From Leptospira kobayashii (GTDB lineage Bacteria; Spirochaetota; Leptospiria; Leptospirales; Leptospiraceae): 64,000 nt of DNA. The notes under the pieces were generated by a model. It made no database searches, was not told the DNA's origin, and saw only the letters and a list, made by a program, of their open reading frames with translations. How positions within the stretch are numbered: position 1 is the first letter of the stretch; every line of letters begins with the position of its first letter. The translations under genes and the position numbers were made by a program. The stretch spans positions 1,197,501 through 1,261,500 of the forward strand of contig NZ_AP025028.1 in NCBI RefSeq assembly GCF_003114835.2. Direction: 5' to 3'. Below, in pieces: positions 26,219 through 35,306 of the stretch.

Positions 26219-27613
26219 TCAGGTGCGACTAACAGCCTGTATGGCGGAGGCGACTGCGGCATCCATGGTTCCGTTGTGTTTTGCCAAATGTTCTCCCGCA
26301 AAAAACACTCTTTCGTAAGGTTCGGCCCAGGCATCCTTGATTCCCAAAGAGCCGGGAGGAAATAAGGATACAAATCCTTGGCTTCCTGTCGCTTTCTGAA
26401 AAGAATGGAATACAAACTGAGAATGATCGGTCAGTTCCAAGATCTCATCCGTTTTTGTTTCCGATAGAGACAATTTGAGCATCGCCCTTTTTTGCGCATC
26501 AGATCCTTTTTCAAAAAGGGATGCCCTGTCACCTGTGGCAAGGGAAGTGAGTAGATATGATTTTTCTCCGATCGCTTCTTCGCTCGCAACATAGAGTGCT
26601 TGGGCAGGTGTATCGGTTAACAAGAATTTGGGGAATAGATTTTCTTTTTTTACGCACTGAATGATGTTTTTGGAAATTTTACCCGATTGCATTCTGAGTG
26701 CGGAATAAACCAACTCCTTAGGAAGTCCCGGCGACCATTTGATGTCCAGAACCGCTGCAGGAGGAAGTGTGCAAATGATCAGGTTCCCCCGAATGATTTT
26801 TCCAGATGCAAGTTCCACTTGTGCTTGGGATTTCATTTGGCTTACTTTTGTGATCGGATCTCCGAGTGAAATTTCAGTATCTCCTAGTTGAGCTGCAAGC
26901 GCAGAAATGATTTTGTCCGCTCCTCCCGAAACATAAAAACCGGGACGAAGTGCGGACTCGGAAGAAGCGAGATCGTTCAAAACGGCTTCACTTGAAATTT
27001 GATTCAGATCTTCCCCGAAAAAGATCCTATAACATTCGCTTAATGCTCGAACTTCTTCTTCGGCTAATCCTTGATAGCGGGCATAAGATGAAAAATTTAT
27101 CTTATCCAACCCTTGCTTTTGGCTTTCATTCCGAGATTTATGCAGATCGATCACCTTTTCCAAGGTTTCTACCGAACTTTGGGAAAGCTGAATCAAAGAA
27201 GAATACTCTCCCGTTTTTTTGATTTGGAATTTTTCTGCTAGAGGGGAAGTTTTCAACTCCAGTCCGAGTTGTTTTACAAGACTTTTGATATCGGATTGTC
27301 CGTCCCCGATCCATTCGGCACCTAAGTCTTGAACGATATTATTTATTTTATCCCTATGGGTGAAGATTCGTCCGCCCAATCTTTCCGATCGGTCTACGAT
27401 GGTCACATCATATCCTGTTTGGCGAAGTAGATACGCGGAGTAGAGACCGGAAAGTCCCGCTCCCATAACGATTGCTTTTTTAGAGGAAGAGGGTTTGCCC
27501 GCCGGCTTTGTCTCTGCGGCTACGGGGGTAATTGCCCAAGAGTTGCGGGAAAATACAACACCGGAAACGGAAGTAGTGATTGCTAGTTTTTTAAGGAAGT
27601 CTCTGCGATTCAT
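26219..27613 (-). CDS. Tat-exported FAD-dependent amine oxidase-like protein
   Basis: A 464-aa flavoprotein. The N-terminus has the twin-arginine motif RRDFLKK with a short hydrophobic stretch, so it is probably exported folded via Tat. The FAD-binding Rossmann segment is VMGAGLSGLYSAYLLRQTG and VDRSERLGGRI, and the C-terminal FAD loop is FFAGEHLAKHNGTMDAAVASA. This is the flavin monoamine oxidase layout, but the substrate is unknown and could be a phytoene-like or polyamine compound. It is a single gene with AT-rich sequence upstream; the plus-strand 7TMR sensor starts divergently about 100 bases away. Confidence 0.83.
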   Translation of the reverse strand: MNRRDFLKKLAITTSVSGVVFSRNSWAITPVAAETKPAGKPSSSKKAIVMGAGLSGLYSAYLLRQTGYDVTIVDRSERLGGRIFTHRDKINNIVQDLGAEWIGDGQSDIKSLVKQLGLELKTSPLAEKFQIKKTGEYSSLIQLSQSSVETLEKVIDLHKSRNESQKQGLDKINFSSYARYQGLAEEEVRALSECYRIFFGEDLNQISSEAVLNDLASSESALRPGFYVSGGADKIISALAAQLGDTEISLGDPITKVSQMKSQAQVELASGKIIRGNLIICTLPPAAVLDIKWSPGLPKELVYSALRMQSGKISKNIIQCVKKENLFPKFLLTDTPAQALYVASEEAIGEKSYLLTSLATGDRASLFEKGSDAQKRAMLKLSLSETKTDEILELTDHSQFVFHSFQKATGSQGFVSLFPPGSLGIKDAWAEPYERVFFAGEHLAKHNGTMDAAVASAIQAVSRT

Positions 27614-27715
27614 AAATCTTGCCCCTAAATTCTAGCAATTCACAAAAAAGGCTAGAAAAATTACCAAATTCGTTTCTACTAGCCATTGCTTTTTTGCATC
27701 AAATCCGAGGACTCT

Positions 27716-29836
27716 TTGAAAATTAATTTGAAAAATGTATTTTATTCTCTTGTTTTAGTTCTCTTTCTGCCGACGGTACCTATTTTTTCCCAAGCTCCTT
27801 TGGTTTTGGACCATCATATGGAAGGAAAAACCGCCTGGCAAAATACTTTGATTTTGGAAGATACTTCCGCAAGTTTTTCCAAAGATGAAATTGTTTCAGG
27901 CAAAAGAGATTCCGAATTTTCAAAGCTCTTATCTCCGAATCTAGGGTTTTCTTCTTCACAGTTTTGGATCCGGCTGCCTGTCCAAAATCCTTCTCCCGAT
28001 ACATTGGAATGGATGTTGGAGTACAATTTTCCATTGATTGATGAGATAGAAATTTACGGAAATCATCTTCCTTCCGGAATTCGTAGTATAACCGGTGATA
28101 GTTTTCCTTTTTCCGAAAGAAATGCGGATTACCGGAATGTGGTGTTTCCTCTTGTGGAAAAACCGAAGACTCAATCCGTTTATTACATACGGATCAAATC
28201 GGAGTCCACGATTCCCATCAGTTTGGAGGCTTGGTCTACTAAAGAATTGATCAGTAAAATGACAAAGGAACAGATTCTCTTCGGATTGTTCTACGGAATC
28301 CTGTCTGTCATGGCGATTTATAATTTCTCCATTTTTGTTTTTACCAGAGATTATAGTTATCTTTTTTACGTGATATTTATAACGTCCATTTCCTTATTTC
28401 ATCTTTCTAACAACGGTTTTGCGTTCCAGTATTTATGGCCGAATTCTCTTTGGTGGGCAAACTATTGTCTTCCTTTCTTTATCTGTAGTTCCTGTTTTAC
28501 AGGAATTTCTTTCGCCACCTATTTTCTGAATTTGAAAAAGCATGCTCCTTTATTTGCGAAATTACTGACATACTGGTTCGGAATTTTAGTCGCAGTGAGT
28601 ATCGTTATTTTCTTTCTCCCTTATCGGATTGCGGTTTTGACTTCGATCGGTTTCGCCGTTCCCGCTGCCATCATTATGATCATAAGCGGTATCATTGCGC
28701 TTCTAAAAAGATCCAGAACGGCTAGGTTTTATCTGATCGCCTGGACTTTCTTTTTATTAGGATGTCTTTTGTTTTCTTTGAAAAGCCTGGGAATTCTTCC
28801 TGACAATCATGTCACCCGTTGGATGATTCAAATCGGGACGGCATTGGAATTGGTCCTTCTCTCTTTGGGACTTGCGGATCGTATCAATTATCTTTCCCGT
28901 ACTTTAAGGGAAAATATCAGGGAACTATCCGGTAACAAAATTAGAATCGAAGAATCGGAAAAAAGATTTAAGGAAATTTTTCAAGGTTCGGAAGAAGTGA
29001 TTTTTATGTTAAACGAGTCTTTCGAAATTTTGAATGCCAATAGATCTCTCTCCAGACATTTGGGATTTCGTTTGGATGACGTTAAAGGTAAAAAAATAAC
29101 CCACTTACTTTATTCTACAAAAAAGAAAGCGGGCTTTAACGAATTGTACGTGAACGATAAATTCGATGAGTTGAACAAAACCAAGAAAGTCGTCCATTTC
29201 CAAACGGAGTTTGCTCAAAAATACGTGAAAGAACCGAAAGATATGAAGTGCAGCATTCAGTTTGTAGAATTGGAGGATACAAGGGAAATACTGGTTAAAC
29301 TTTCTCCTCAGTATGAAGACACTCTTTCCAAACTGGTTGTTTCCGAAAGGATCGAATTTTCCATGAACAATTATCTGAGAAATGCGGAATTGATTTCTCA
29401 AAAGATTACATCCCAACTCGCACAACATATGGATTCTGTGGAACAAACGGAGGTAAGAACGGCGGTTCGGGAAATACTTATCAATGCGATAGAACATGGA
29501 AATTTAAACATCGGGTTCGAAGAAAAATCAAATGCACTTATAGAAGGAAATTATCTGGAGTTTTTGCAGAAACGTCAGGAAGACGCAAGATACAACCGCA
29601 AAAAAGTATTTATCAGCTATGTTCTGAACGAGGAATACGTCGCATATCGGATATTAGATGAAGGAAAAGGATTCGATCATCAGAAAGTTTTCTCCAAAAC
29701 AATGGAAGAATTGAACGACGCGTTGGAACAACATGGCCGGGGAATCCTGATGACTCGTTCGGTATTTGACAGGGTGGAATACAATGATGCCGGAAACCAG
29801 GTGAGTTTGATCAAATATTTAAAGAAACCTAGCTAG
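27716..29836 (+). CDS. 7TMR-DISM sensor fused to PAS and RsbW-type ATPase
   Basis: About 706 aa. After a signal peptide (ending near IFSQA), an extracytoplasmic 7TMR-DISM extracellular domain runs to about 185. A seven-helix membrane region (about 190-395), a coiled coil and a PAS domain (about 420-520) follow. The C-terminal GHKL domain has AVREILINAIEHGN (N box), DEGKGFDH (G1) and HGRGILMTRSVFD (G2), with no phospho-His region. It is therefore built like a membrane-bound RsbW rather than a histidine kinase. TTG 27716 is chosen because GAGG lies five bases upstream. The last base pair region overlaps PrmA's stop (shared CTAG). Confidence 0.83.
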   Translation: MKINLKNVFYSLVLVLFLPTVPIFSQAPLVLDHHMEGKTAWQNTLILEDTSASFSKDEIVSGKRDSEFSKLLSPNLGFSSSQFWIRLPVQNPSPDTLEWMLEYNFPLIDEIEIYGNHLPSGIRSITGDSFPFSERNADYRNVVFPLVEKPKTQSVYYIRIKSESTIPISLEAWSTKELISKMTKEQILFGLFYGILSVMAIYNFSIFVFTRDYSYLFYVIFITSISLFHLSNNGFAFQYLWPNSLWWANYCLPFFICSSCFTGISFATYFLNLKKHAPLFAKLLTYWFGILVAVSIVIFFLPYRIAVLTSIGFAVPAAIIMIISGIIALLKRSRTARFYLIAWTFFLLGCLLFSLKSLGILPDNHVTRWMIQIGTALELVLLSLGLADRINYLSRTLRENIRELSGNKIRIEESEKRFKEIFQGSEEVIFMLNESFEILNANRSLSRHLGFRLDDVKGKKITHLLYSTKKKAGFNELYVNDKFDELNKTKKVVHFQTEFAQKYVKEPKDMKCSIQFVELEDTREILVKLSPQYEDTLSKLVVSERIEFSMNNYLRNAELISQKITSQLAQHMDSVEQTEVRTAVREILINAIEHGNLNIGFEEKSNALIEGNYLEFLQKRQEDARYNRKKVFISYVLNEEYVAYRILDEGKGFDHQKVFSKTMEELNDALEQHGRGILMTRSVFDRVEYNDAGNQVSLIKYLKKPS

Positions 29837-30762
29837 TTTCGAACCCAATCCAATACCCACCATTCATTCCATTCCTGTTCAAACAACATTTTGCCGGGAA
29901 GATGGGATTGTAATAGGTCGACGAATGCGTCTTTTTTTTCCGTAATGATACCGGAAAAAATAAATCTAGGCGCTTTGATTTCTGCCAGTGAACGGATATT
30001 TTGTGATAAAACCGCGAATGTGATATTTGCAATGGCGAGTTCATACTCGTAATTGTTTAAATTCGGATTGGATAACCCGGACTCTTCTACCGTAAAATGA
30101 ATCTTTCTACCAAAATCGTTTTCCTGCCAATTGGACCAAGCGGCTTTCACTGCATTCGGATCGATATCGAGTGCAAATATTCTATCCGTTCCCAATCTAC
30201 CGAGGCCAATCGATAAAATCCCCGAACCTGTTCCCAAATCGCAAGCCGTTTTGAAAAATGTTTTTTCCGTTTCTTTGATTGTATCCAGTCTTTCTAATAT
30301 AAGTTTGGTGGTCTCGTGATGACCTGTTCCGAATGCCACACCCGGATTGATGAATAGAGGAATTCCTCCGATAGGTTCCCAAAGTGCTTTTGTGTTTTCA
30401 GAATCTTTTTCCCAAGTAGGAATGACCCAAAGTTTTTTGCCCACGGCAAAAGGTTTGTAAAATTCCTTATACGCCTCTTCGTAATCTCTGGTTTCAATTT
30501 CCCTGGATTCGTAACTTGCGGATTCTAAAAAATTGATTTTGAGAAAGATGATGATTTTGAGTTCTTTCTCAATATCATCTTTGTCCAAGTAGATTCGGAT
30601 ATTTGTATTTTCCCGTAAAATTCCTTCTTGGTTCGGCTCTTTGGGAGCATCTCCGTCAAATAGAATTTCATAATACCCTGCGACAGAGAGGGTGTCCAAT
30701 AGTTCGTACAAACTATCCGAACCCTCTTTGGGCAAATTGACTTTAAGTTCTCTATATTCCAA
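29833..30762 (-). CDS. prmA: Ribosomal protein L11 methyltransferase
   Basis: A 309-aa SAM-dependent methyltransferase that trimethylates ribosomal protein L11. The signature GVAFGTGHHETTKL begins the catalytic domain, DLGTGSGILSIGLGRLG and ALDIDPNAV form the SAM site, and IANITFAVL replaces the usual NILA. The N-terminal ~110 residues are the L11-binding domain. The start is a TTG without a clear Shine-Dalgarno. It is last of the M23-HAD-RsmI-XRE-PrmA minus-strand operon and shares its stop region with the 7TMR sensor. Confidence 0.88.
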   Translation of the reverse strand: MEYRELKVNLPKEGSDSLYELLDTLSVAGYYEILFDGDAPKEPNQEGILRENTNIRIYLDKDDIEKELKIIIFLKINFLESASYESREIETRDYEEAYKEFYKPFAVGKKLWVIPTWEKDSENTKALWEPIGGIPLFINPGVAFGTGHHETTKLILERLDTIKETEKTFFKTACDLGTGSGILSIGLGRLGTDRIFALDIDPNAVKAAWSNWQENDFGRKIHFTVEESGLSNPNLNNYEYELAIANITFAVLSQNIRSLAEIKAPRFIFSGIITEKKDAFVDLLQSHLPGKMLFEQEWNEWWVLDWVRN

Positions 30763-30786
30763 GTTAGGTGAGAGGTTCGGTAGGAA

Positions 30787-31410
30787 CTATCCTACTTCAT
30801 CCGTATAATCCATAACCAGATACATTAACGTTTCCTGGTCGGTTGGATTTGAATATTCGTGAGAAACATCCGCCTTGAAAAATACCGAATCTTTCGGTTC
30901 TAGCTCGACTACTTTTTCACCAACGCGTAACCGTAGTTTGCCGGAAACAACGACGATATTTTCGGTTGTTCCCGTTTTATGAGCTTCGGCGACTTCATGT
31001 CCGCCCGGTTTCAATAGTAATTCATAAAATTCTGTTTTTCTATTTCCAAGGAAAGGAAACAAAGCTCTGCTTGCGAAAACTTTCGAGTTTGAAAAAAGCA
31101 CTTTTGAGTTTTCCGCTTTCAATACATGAATGCCTTCTTGGTTTTTCTCTTTGAGTAGTTCCGCAAAAGGAACATTCAATCCGTTTGCGATTTTCCACAA
31201 AACGGAAATCGTAGGAACCGATTTGCCCTGTTCGATTTGAGAAAGCATGGCACGACTTACGCCGCAACGATTTGCTAATTTGTCCAGGGAGAACCCTTTT
31301 GTATGGCGGATGAGCTTTAGATTTTCTTTGACCACATCCGTAATGTAATCTCCCGATTCTGCGAAAGCTTGTTCTTGTTCATCAGTGGGAGGTTCGAGTT
31401 TGGTAGCCAT
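30787..31410 (-). CDS. XRE-type regulator with cupin domain
   Basis: A 207-aa DNA-binding protein. An HTH_3 domain (about residues 28-84, [31 protein letters not shown]) is followed by a cupin_2 barrel (about 125-205) with [20 protein letters not shown] and [20 protein letters not shown]. The metal-ligand pattern (HxT...E...H) is partly kept. Such proteins (PuuR/SutR-like) usually sense a small molecule and repress nearby catabolic genes. Here the neighbours are methyltransferases, so its targets are unclear. It lies in an operon with 24- and 39-base gaps. Confidence 0.85.
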   Translation of the reverse strand: MATKLEPPTDEQEQAFAESGDYITDVVKENLKLIRHTKGFSLDKLANRCGVSRAMLSQIEQGKSVPTISVLWKIANGLNVPFAELLKEKNQEGIHVLKAENSKVLFSNSKVFASRALFPFLGNRKTEFYELLLKPGGHEVAEAHKTGTTENIVVVSGKLRLRVGEKVVELEPKDSVFFKADVSHEYSNPTDQETLMYLVMDYTDEVG

Positions 31411-31449
31411 TGCTCAAGAATCCAATATAACAGAGGAAAAGTCAATCCA

Positions 31450-32148
31450 CTATCGGAAGAGTTTTGATTTTTTCTCTTCAATTACAAAGACGGGAGGGGA
31501 TTTGGGGATTTTGGAAGCCTTTTGAAACACTTCTTTTGCCGTTCCACGGAAGCTAAGTTCTGTTTCCGTAGAAATTCCCAGTGCTAAAAATACCCTTCTG
31601 TCACCAGGAACTAGTTTTGAAAGAGATTCCAAAAGGTGTTTTGTGCGATAAGGTGTTTCATAAAAAACCAATGTATGTCCGAGGTTTAGATAGGTTTTGA
31701 TTTCTCTCTCTCTTTCTTTTTGGTCGCGCGGGAAAAATCCGAGGAATGTAAAAGGAGAAGTGGAAAATCCGGAAGAGGTGAGTCCTGCAATGGCAGCGGT
31801 AGGTCCCGGTGCCGACTTGACTGTGACCCCCATCTCCCAGGCGCGGGGAACCAGTCTTCTGCCCGGATCTTCCAACCCCGGACTTCCTGAATCGGAAATA
31901 ACACACGTTAATTGAGTTGTGGAGAGACGAAATGCCATCTCCTGCAATTCTTCTTCTGTGGTATGTTCATTCAATAGATCGAAGGATTTGCTGATTCCTA
32001 ATTTTTTCAATAGAGTGGAAGTGGTTCTGGGCTCTTCTCCCAAAATCCAATCCGCTTTTTCGAGTAATTCCTTTGTTCTGGGAGGTAGATCACGATCATC
32101 CCCGAGAGAATTGGAAACCAGATAGAGTGTAGGTTTGTTTTGATCCAT
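31450..32148 (-). CDS. rsmI: RsmI-like 16S rRNA 2'-O-methyltransferase
   Basis: A 232-aa tetrapyrrole-methylase-fold protein. LYLVSNSLGDDRDLPPR at the N-terminus, VISDSGSPGLEDPGRRLV (the RsmI DAG/DSG loop), SAPGPTAAIAGLTSSGF and LVFYETPYRTKHLLE are the usual RsmI blocks, which modify C1402 of 16S rRNA. It is shorter than E. coli RsmI because the C-terminal helical extension is missing. It follows the HAD gene by seven bases. Other YraL-type methyltransferases share this fold. Confidence 0.83.
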   Translation of the reverse strand: MDQNKPTLYLVSNSLGDDRDLPPRTKELLEKADWILGEEPRTTSTLLKKLGISKSFDLLNEHTTEEELQEMAFRLSTTQLTCVISDSGSPGLEDPGRRLVPRAWEMGVTVKSAPGPTAAIAGLTSSGFSTSPFTFLGFFPRDQKEREREIKTYLNLGHTLVFYETPYRTKHLLESLSKLVPGDRRVFLALGISTETELSFRGTAKEVFQKASKIPKSPPVFVIEEKKSKLFR

Positions 32149-32155
32149 GACCTAT

Positions 32156-32983
32156 TTAGCTCGTATGAGTTTCCAAAGCAAAATAAGGCTGGATGGAGAT
32201 CCCTTTTTCGGAACAGGCTTTTACAAATTCAGGATTTCCCTTATCAATTGCCACACCCAGTTTCTTTGCATAACATAACATGGGATAGTCGTTGAAAGAG
32301 TCTCCGAACACAAGATCCGGAACCTCTCCGATTCTGGATGCAATCGCTTTTACTTTTCCTTCACCGTAAGTATACGGTTCGATGATTTCATGTGCATAAG
32401 TTCCATTCGGATTTTTTTTCTGAACCATCCCGATTACATTTTCCTCTTTTACGGGAAAGTGATGGGCTACAGCTCTGATCCCGTCTTCCGGAGAAGCGGT
32501 GATGATATAAACTTTCCAATGATTGGAATTTAAAAATGCAATGAGATCAAGCATCTCTTTTTGAGGGAGTACTGCGGATCCTTCTTCCAATCGGGCCACT
32601 TTTTCCCAAGTCCTTCGGGAAAGATCGTAAAAACTTTCTTTGGTATAACCTTGGAAGATAAACGAGGTCCATCGATATCCGTTTTCAATTCCGAATTCTT
32701 TCAGTTGGTAAGTATATTCTTCCCAAACCAAATGTTCTTTTTCCGAAATCGGTTTGGTTCTATGGTTTTTCCAATATTCCTTGTCCCTAAAAAAAAAGGA
32801 AAGGTCATCAGGAAGAAATAACATTCCTTCGGAGATAATCGAATCCATGATCTTTTCACCGAAATCATTTCGGATCAGAGTGTTATCAAAATCAAAACAG
32901 GCAATACCGGGGGAAGAGGAAATGATTTGAGTTAGGCTCGCATGCACGGATGGAGCCCAACTTTTAAGGGGAAAAGAAGTCAC
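32156..32983 (-). CDS. HAD-IB family phosphatase (SerB-like)
   Basis: A 275-aa HAD hydrolase. Motif I is CFDFDNTLIRND, motif II is IITASPE, motif III the Lys around the GEGKVKAIA segment, and motif IV FGDSFNDYPML. A helical cap lies between motifs I and II. This is the phosphoserine phosphatase/HAD-IB arrangement; the substrate may be phosphoserine or a lipid phosphate. The start is a GTG with no Shine-Dalgarno, five bases after the M23 stop, so translation probably depends on re-initiation. It is second gene of the operon. Confidence 0.8.
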   Translation of the reverse strand: MTSFPLKSWAPSVHASLTQIISSSPGIACFDFDNTLIRNDFGEKIMDSIISEGMLFLPDDLSFFFRDKEYWKNHRTKPISEKEHLVWEEYTYQLKEFGIENGYRWTSFIFQGYTKESFYDLSRRTWEKVARLEEGSAVLPQKEMLDLIAFLNSNHWKVYIITASPEDGIRAVAHHFPVKEENVIGMVQKKNPNGTYAHEIIEPYTYGEGKVKAIASRIGEVPDLVFGDSFNDYPMLCYAKKLGVAIDKGNPEFVKACSEKGISIQPYFALETHTS

Positions 32984-32987
32984 TAAA

Positions 32988-33773
32988 TCAATTTGCGAAA
33001 CTCACCATACTTGTGGCAACACCTTCTTCGAAAGGAGTTAGGAAGTTCTCAGGATTCAAATAAACATTATGGTATCTCACTTCGAAGTGAACATGAGGAC
33101 CTGTTGACTTTCCAGTGTTTCCGGAAAGTGCAATGATCTGTCCTTTTTTCACAAAATCACCCGATTTTACAAGCACCACATTATTATGACCGTAAACTGT
33201 ATGGAAGTGATTGAGATCATTATGATAGATCTTAACTGCGTTTCCGTAGTCACCGCTTCTTCCGGAAACTTCGACAAGGCCGTCTGCGGCAGCCAGAACG
33301 ATTGAGTTTTTGGGAATTGCTATGTCCACTCCGGTATGAAGTGTGTTCCATCTTCTTCCGATTCGGGAAGAGATTCTGGTTTTGCTATTTGGTAATACGG
33401 GCCAGATGAACTGATCGATTTGAGTGTCGATCGCTTCTCTGTAACTACCTGCTTCCTGTAGGGAATTAGAATATTCGCGACTGTAGGGAATGAAAACAAG
33501 TCGGTTCAATTTCTTTTTTTCTTTCTCTGTAATTGCATTGAGGCTGATCACATCATCGTAATCCGCTCCGAATTCGACTGTCTTTTCCAATAAGGACTTT
33601 TTTTCTGCTCGAAAATCGACCCAAAGGCCCCATCTTTCTTGGTATCTTTGGAAATCATGGTTATCTAAAAAGGCAGGTTCGTTTTTTCGCTTCTGGTAAG
33701 AAGCAAATGCAGAGAAGGTAACTACAAATACCATCGCCGCCAGAATAGTGAACAAATATCTTTTTCGTTTCAT
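32988..33773 (-). CDS. M23 family metallopeptidase (LytM-like)
   Basis: A protein of about 261 aa, exported or membrane-anchored by an N-terminal helix (residues 4-25). A LysM-like region (DDVISLNAITEKEKKKLNRLVFIPYS) precedes the catalytic LytM domain. Zinc ligands are visible in HTGVDIAIPKNS (His, Asp) and HVHFE (His), with TVYGHNN between. It cleaves peptidoglycan cross-bridges or acts as an envelope regulator. ATG 33773 is preferred to 33788 because GAGG lies about nine bases upstream. It is first gene of the five-gene minus-strand operon, behind a palindrome at 33870-33886. Confidence 0.83.
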   Translation of the reverse strand: MKRKRYLFTILAAMVFVVTFSAFASYQKRKNEPAFLDNHDFQRYQERWGLWVDFRAEKKSLLEKTVEFGADYDDVISLNAITEKEKKKLNRLVFIPYSREYSNSLQEAGSYREAIDTQIDQFIWPVLPNSKTRISSRIGRRWNTLHTGVDIAIPKNSIVLAAADGLVEVSGRSGDYGNAVKIYHNDLNHFHTVYGHNNVVLVKSGDFVKKGQIIALSGNTGKSTGPHVHFEVRYHNVYLNPENFLTPFEEGVATSMVSFAN

Positions 33774-33869
33774 CGTTTTCAGCCTCACATTTTATTGTGC
33801 ACTGCCAAATTCTCATAGAAAGCTTTCTGGTCAAGGAAAAGGACTCTCTCTTTTGGCACTCAAATGTAG

Positions 33870-33886
33870 AATTATGTCACATAATT
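33870..33886. promoter_or_regulatory. 17-bp perfect palindrome upstream of the M23 operon
   Basis: AATTATGT-c-ACATAATT forms an 8-bp perfect inverted repeat with a single central base. It lies about 100 bases upstream of the M23 start. The AT-rich dyad resembles operator sites of Fur/PerR-type or other dimeric regulators, but I cannot name one. The rest of the 33774-34028 gap holds the sterol-desaturase terminator. Confidence 0.45.
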
Positions 33887-33970
33887 AACCATGTTCAGTA
33901 GAAAGACAATCTCAAAATTTGCGGTTTGGGAAGGGAAAGGAAGAGGGACTCACTTGTTTGAGTGAGAAAT

Positions 33971-34006
33971 GAAAAACCTTCCTACAGGATTTTATTGTAA
34001 GGAAGG
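33971..34006 (-). terminator. Intrinsic terminator of the 10-gene minus-strand operon
   Basis: On the minus strand CCTTCCTTACA and TGTAGGAAGG form a strong stem (one bulged A) with a short loop, followed by TTTTTCATTT. It lies 23 bases after the sterol-desaturase stop at 34029. A second small hairpin (CTCACT/AGTGAG) lies just beyond at about 33950-33967. Confidence 0.78.
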
Positions 34007-34028
34007 TATTCTTTCGTAAATAAATTAT

Positions 34029-35285
34029 TTATTGGCTCTGCAACTGTAAAGAACGGTGAGAATGGGCTTGGTTTCGGTAGAGATAGAACCCAGCCATTAC
34101 TAGGAACACCGTTCCTATGGCATAAGACACCCAACCAAGACCGAAATAGCCCAAAAGTCCGAATCCTAAAATCAAACGAATGATCTCCAAGGTGCCTCCC
34201 CAGGATTTTCCTTCGATCATTGCGTTGATGGAAACGAGAGAAAGGGTCACCCAGATGGCAAAAAGCGCTTGGGAAAGCATTGTAAATTTGGTTACGAAAA
34301 GTAGGAACGCAAAAGATCCCAAAAGAATTCCCACAAACCATGCAGTCGTATAAGAGCGGACTTCCGCATTCGGTTTCGGATCGTATTTTACAAAGCTTCT
34401 CGCGCTCACTTCCGGAATAGGAAGAAAGCCGCCTGCTTTATTTCCTTCCGGGGGAAACCAACCGGGAGGCATTAGAAAAACTTTGATTTTGTTTAGGATT
34501 CCTTTGGCATGAAATGCTTGTTTGCAAAGTTCCGCGTAATAATGGTAATTGGCGTATACCGGATTGAAACTTTTGAGAGGTTTCACCGTGCCGTAAACGC
34601 ATTCTTCTTCTTCCACTTGGAAGGTTCCAAACATGCGATCCCAGATGATGAAAATTCCTCCATGATTGCGATCGATGTATTTCGGATTGATCGCGTGGTG
34701 AACTCTGTGATGGGAAGGAGTGGACAAAAGATATTCTCCTACTTTTCCGATCTTATCCACAGCCTTTGTATGTACCCAGAATTGGTAGATGAGATTGATT
34801 TGGCCTACTCCTAAGAACATCCAAGGGTGAAATCCTAGTAGTGCGATTGGAACGTAAAAAACCCAGGAAGAAAGTCCACCGAGTCCGGTTTGGCGGAGTG
34901 CCACTACCAAATTGTATTCTTCACTGTGGTGGTGAATGACGTGTCCTGCCCAGAAAAAATTCACTTCATGAGAAACTCTATGGAACCAATAGTAACAGAA
35001 ATCCTGTAAAACAAGGCAGATGACCCAGGCGAGAGGGTTTGTGAGTGCGAATTCGAAAATTCTAAAATGTTCATAAACGTAAAAGTAGGCAAACAGCCCG
35101 ACCCCTTTTTGAAATAACCCCCAGAGCTGGGAAATAATCCCCGTGCTCAGATCGGCTATGGAATCGTTCAATCGGTAAAGTTCTCTTTGTCTTTTGATAC
35201 CGATGAGTACCTCAATCCCGATCAGTAAAAAGAAAACCGGGATAGCGAATGTTACAAATGGCGGAGGTGTGAAATTTTCGAACAT
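34029..35285 (-). CDS. Fatty acid hydroxylase / sterol desaturase-like membrane protein
   Basis: A 418-aa integral membrane di-iron enzyme. The histidine clusters are HRVSH, HVIHHHSE and HHRVHHA, the eight-His pattern of the fatty-acid hydroxylase superfamily. Helices surround them, and a C-terminal domain of about 130 residues with three to four extra helices is added. That layout resembles alkylglycerol monooxygenase or C-5 sterol desaturase-like bacterial proteins. It would hydroxylate or desaturate a lipid. It is last gene of a long operon and is followed by a good terminator. Confidence 0.85.
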   Translation of the reverse strand: MFENFTPPPFVTFAIPVFFLLIGIEVLIGIKRQRELYRLNDSIADLSTGIISQLWGLFQKGVGLFAYFYVYEHFRIFEFALTNPLAWVICLVLQDFCYYWFHRVSHEVNFFWAGHVIHHHSEEYNLVVALRQTGLGGLSSWVFYVPIALLGFHPWMFLGVGQINLIYQFWVHTKAVDKIGKVGEYLLSTPSHHRVHHAINPKYIDRNHGGIFIIWDRMFGTFQVEEEECVYGTVKPLKSFNPVYANYHYYAELCKQAFHAKGILNKIKVFLMPPGWFPPEGNKAGGFLPIPEVSARSFVKYDPKPNAEVRSYTTAWFVGILLGSFAFLLFVTKFTMLSQALFAIWVTLSLVSINAMIEGKSWGGTLEIIRLILGFGLLGYFGLGWVSYAIGTVFLVMAGFYLYRNQAHSHRSLQLQSQ

Positions 35286-35306
35286 AACGAAATAGTTTTG
35301 CCCGTT

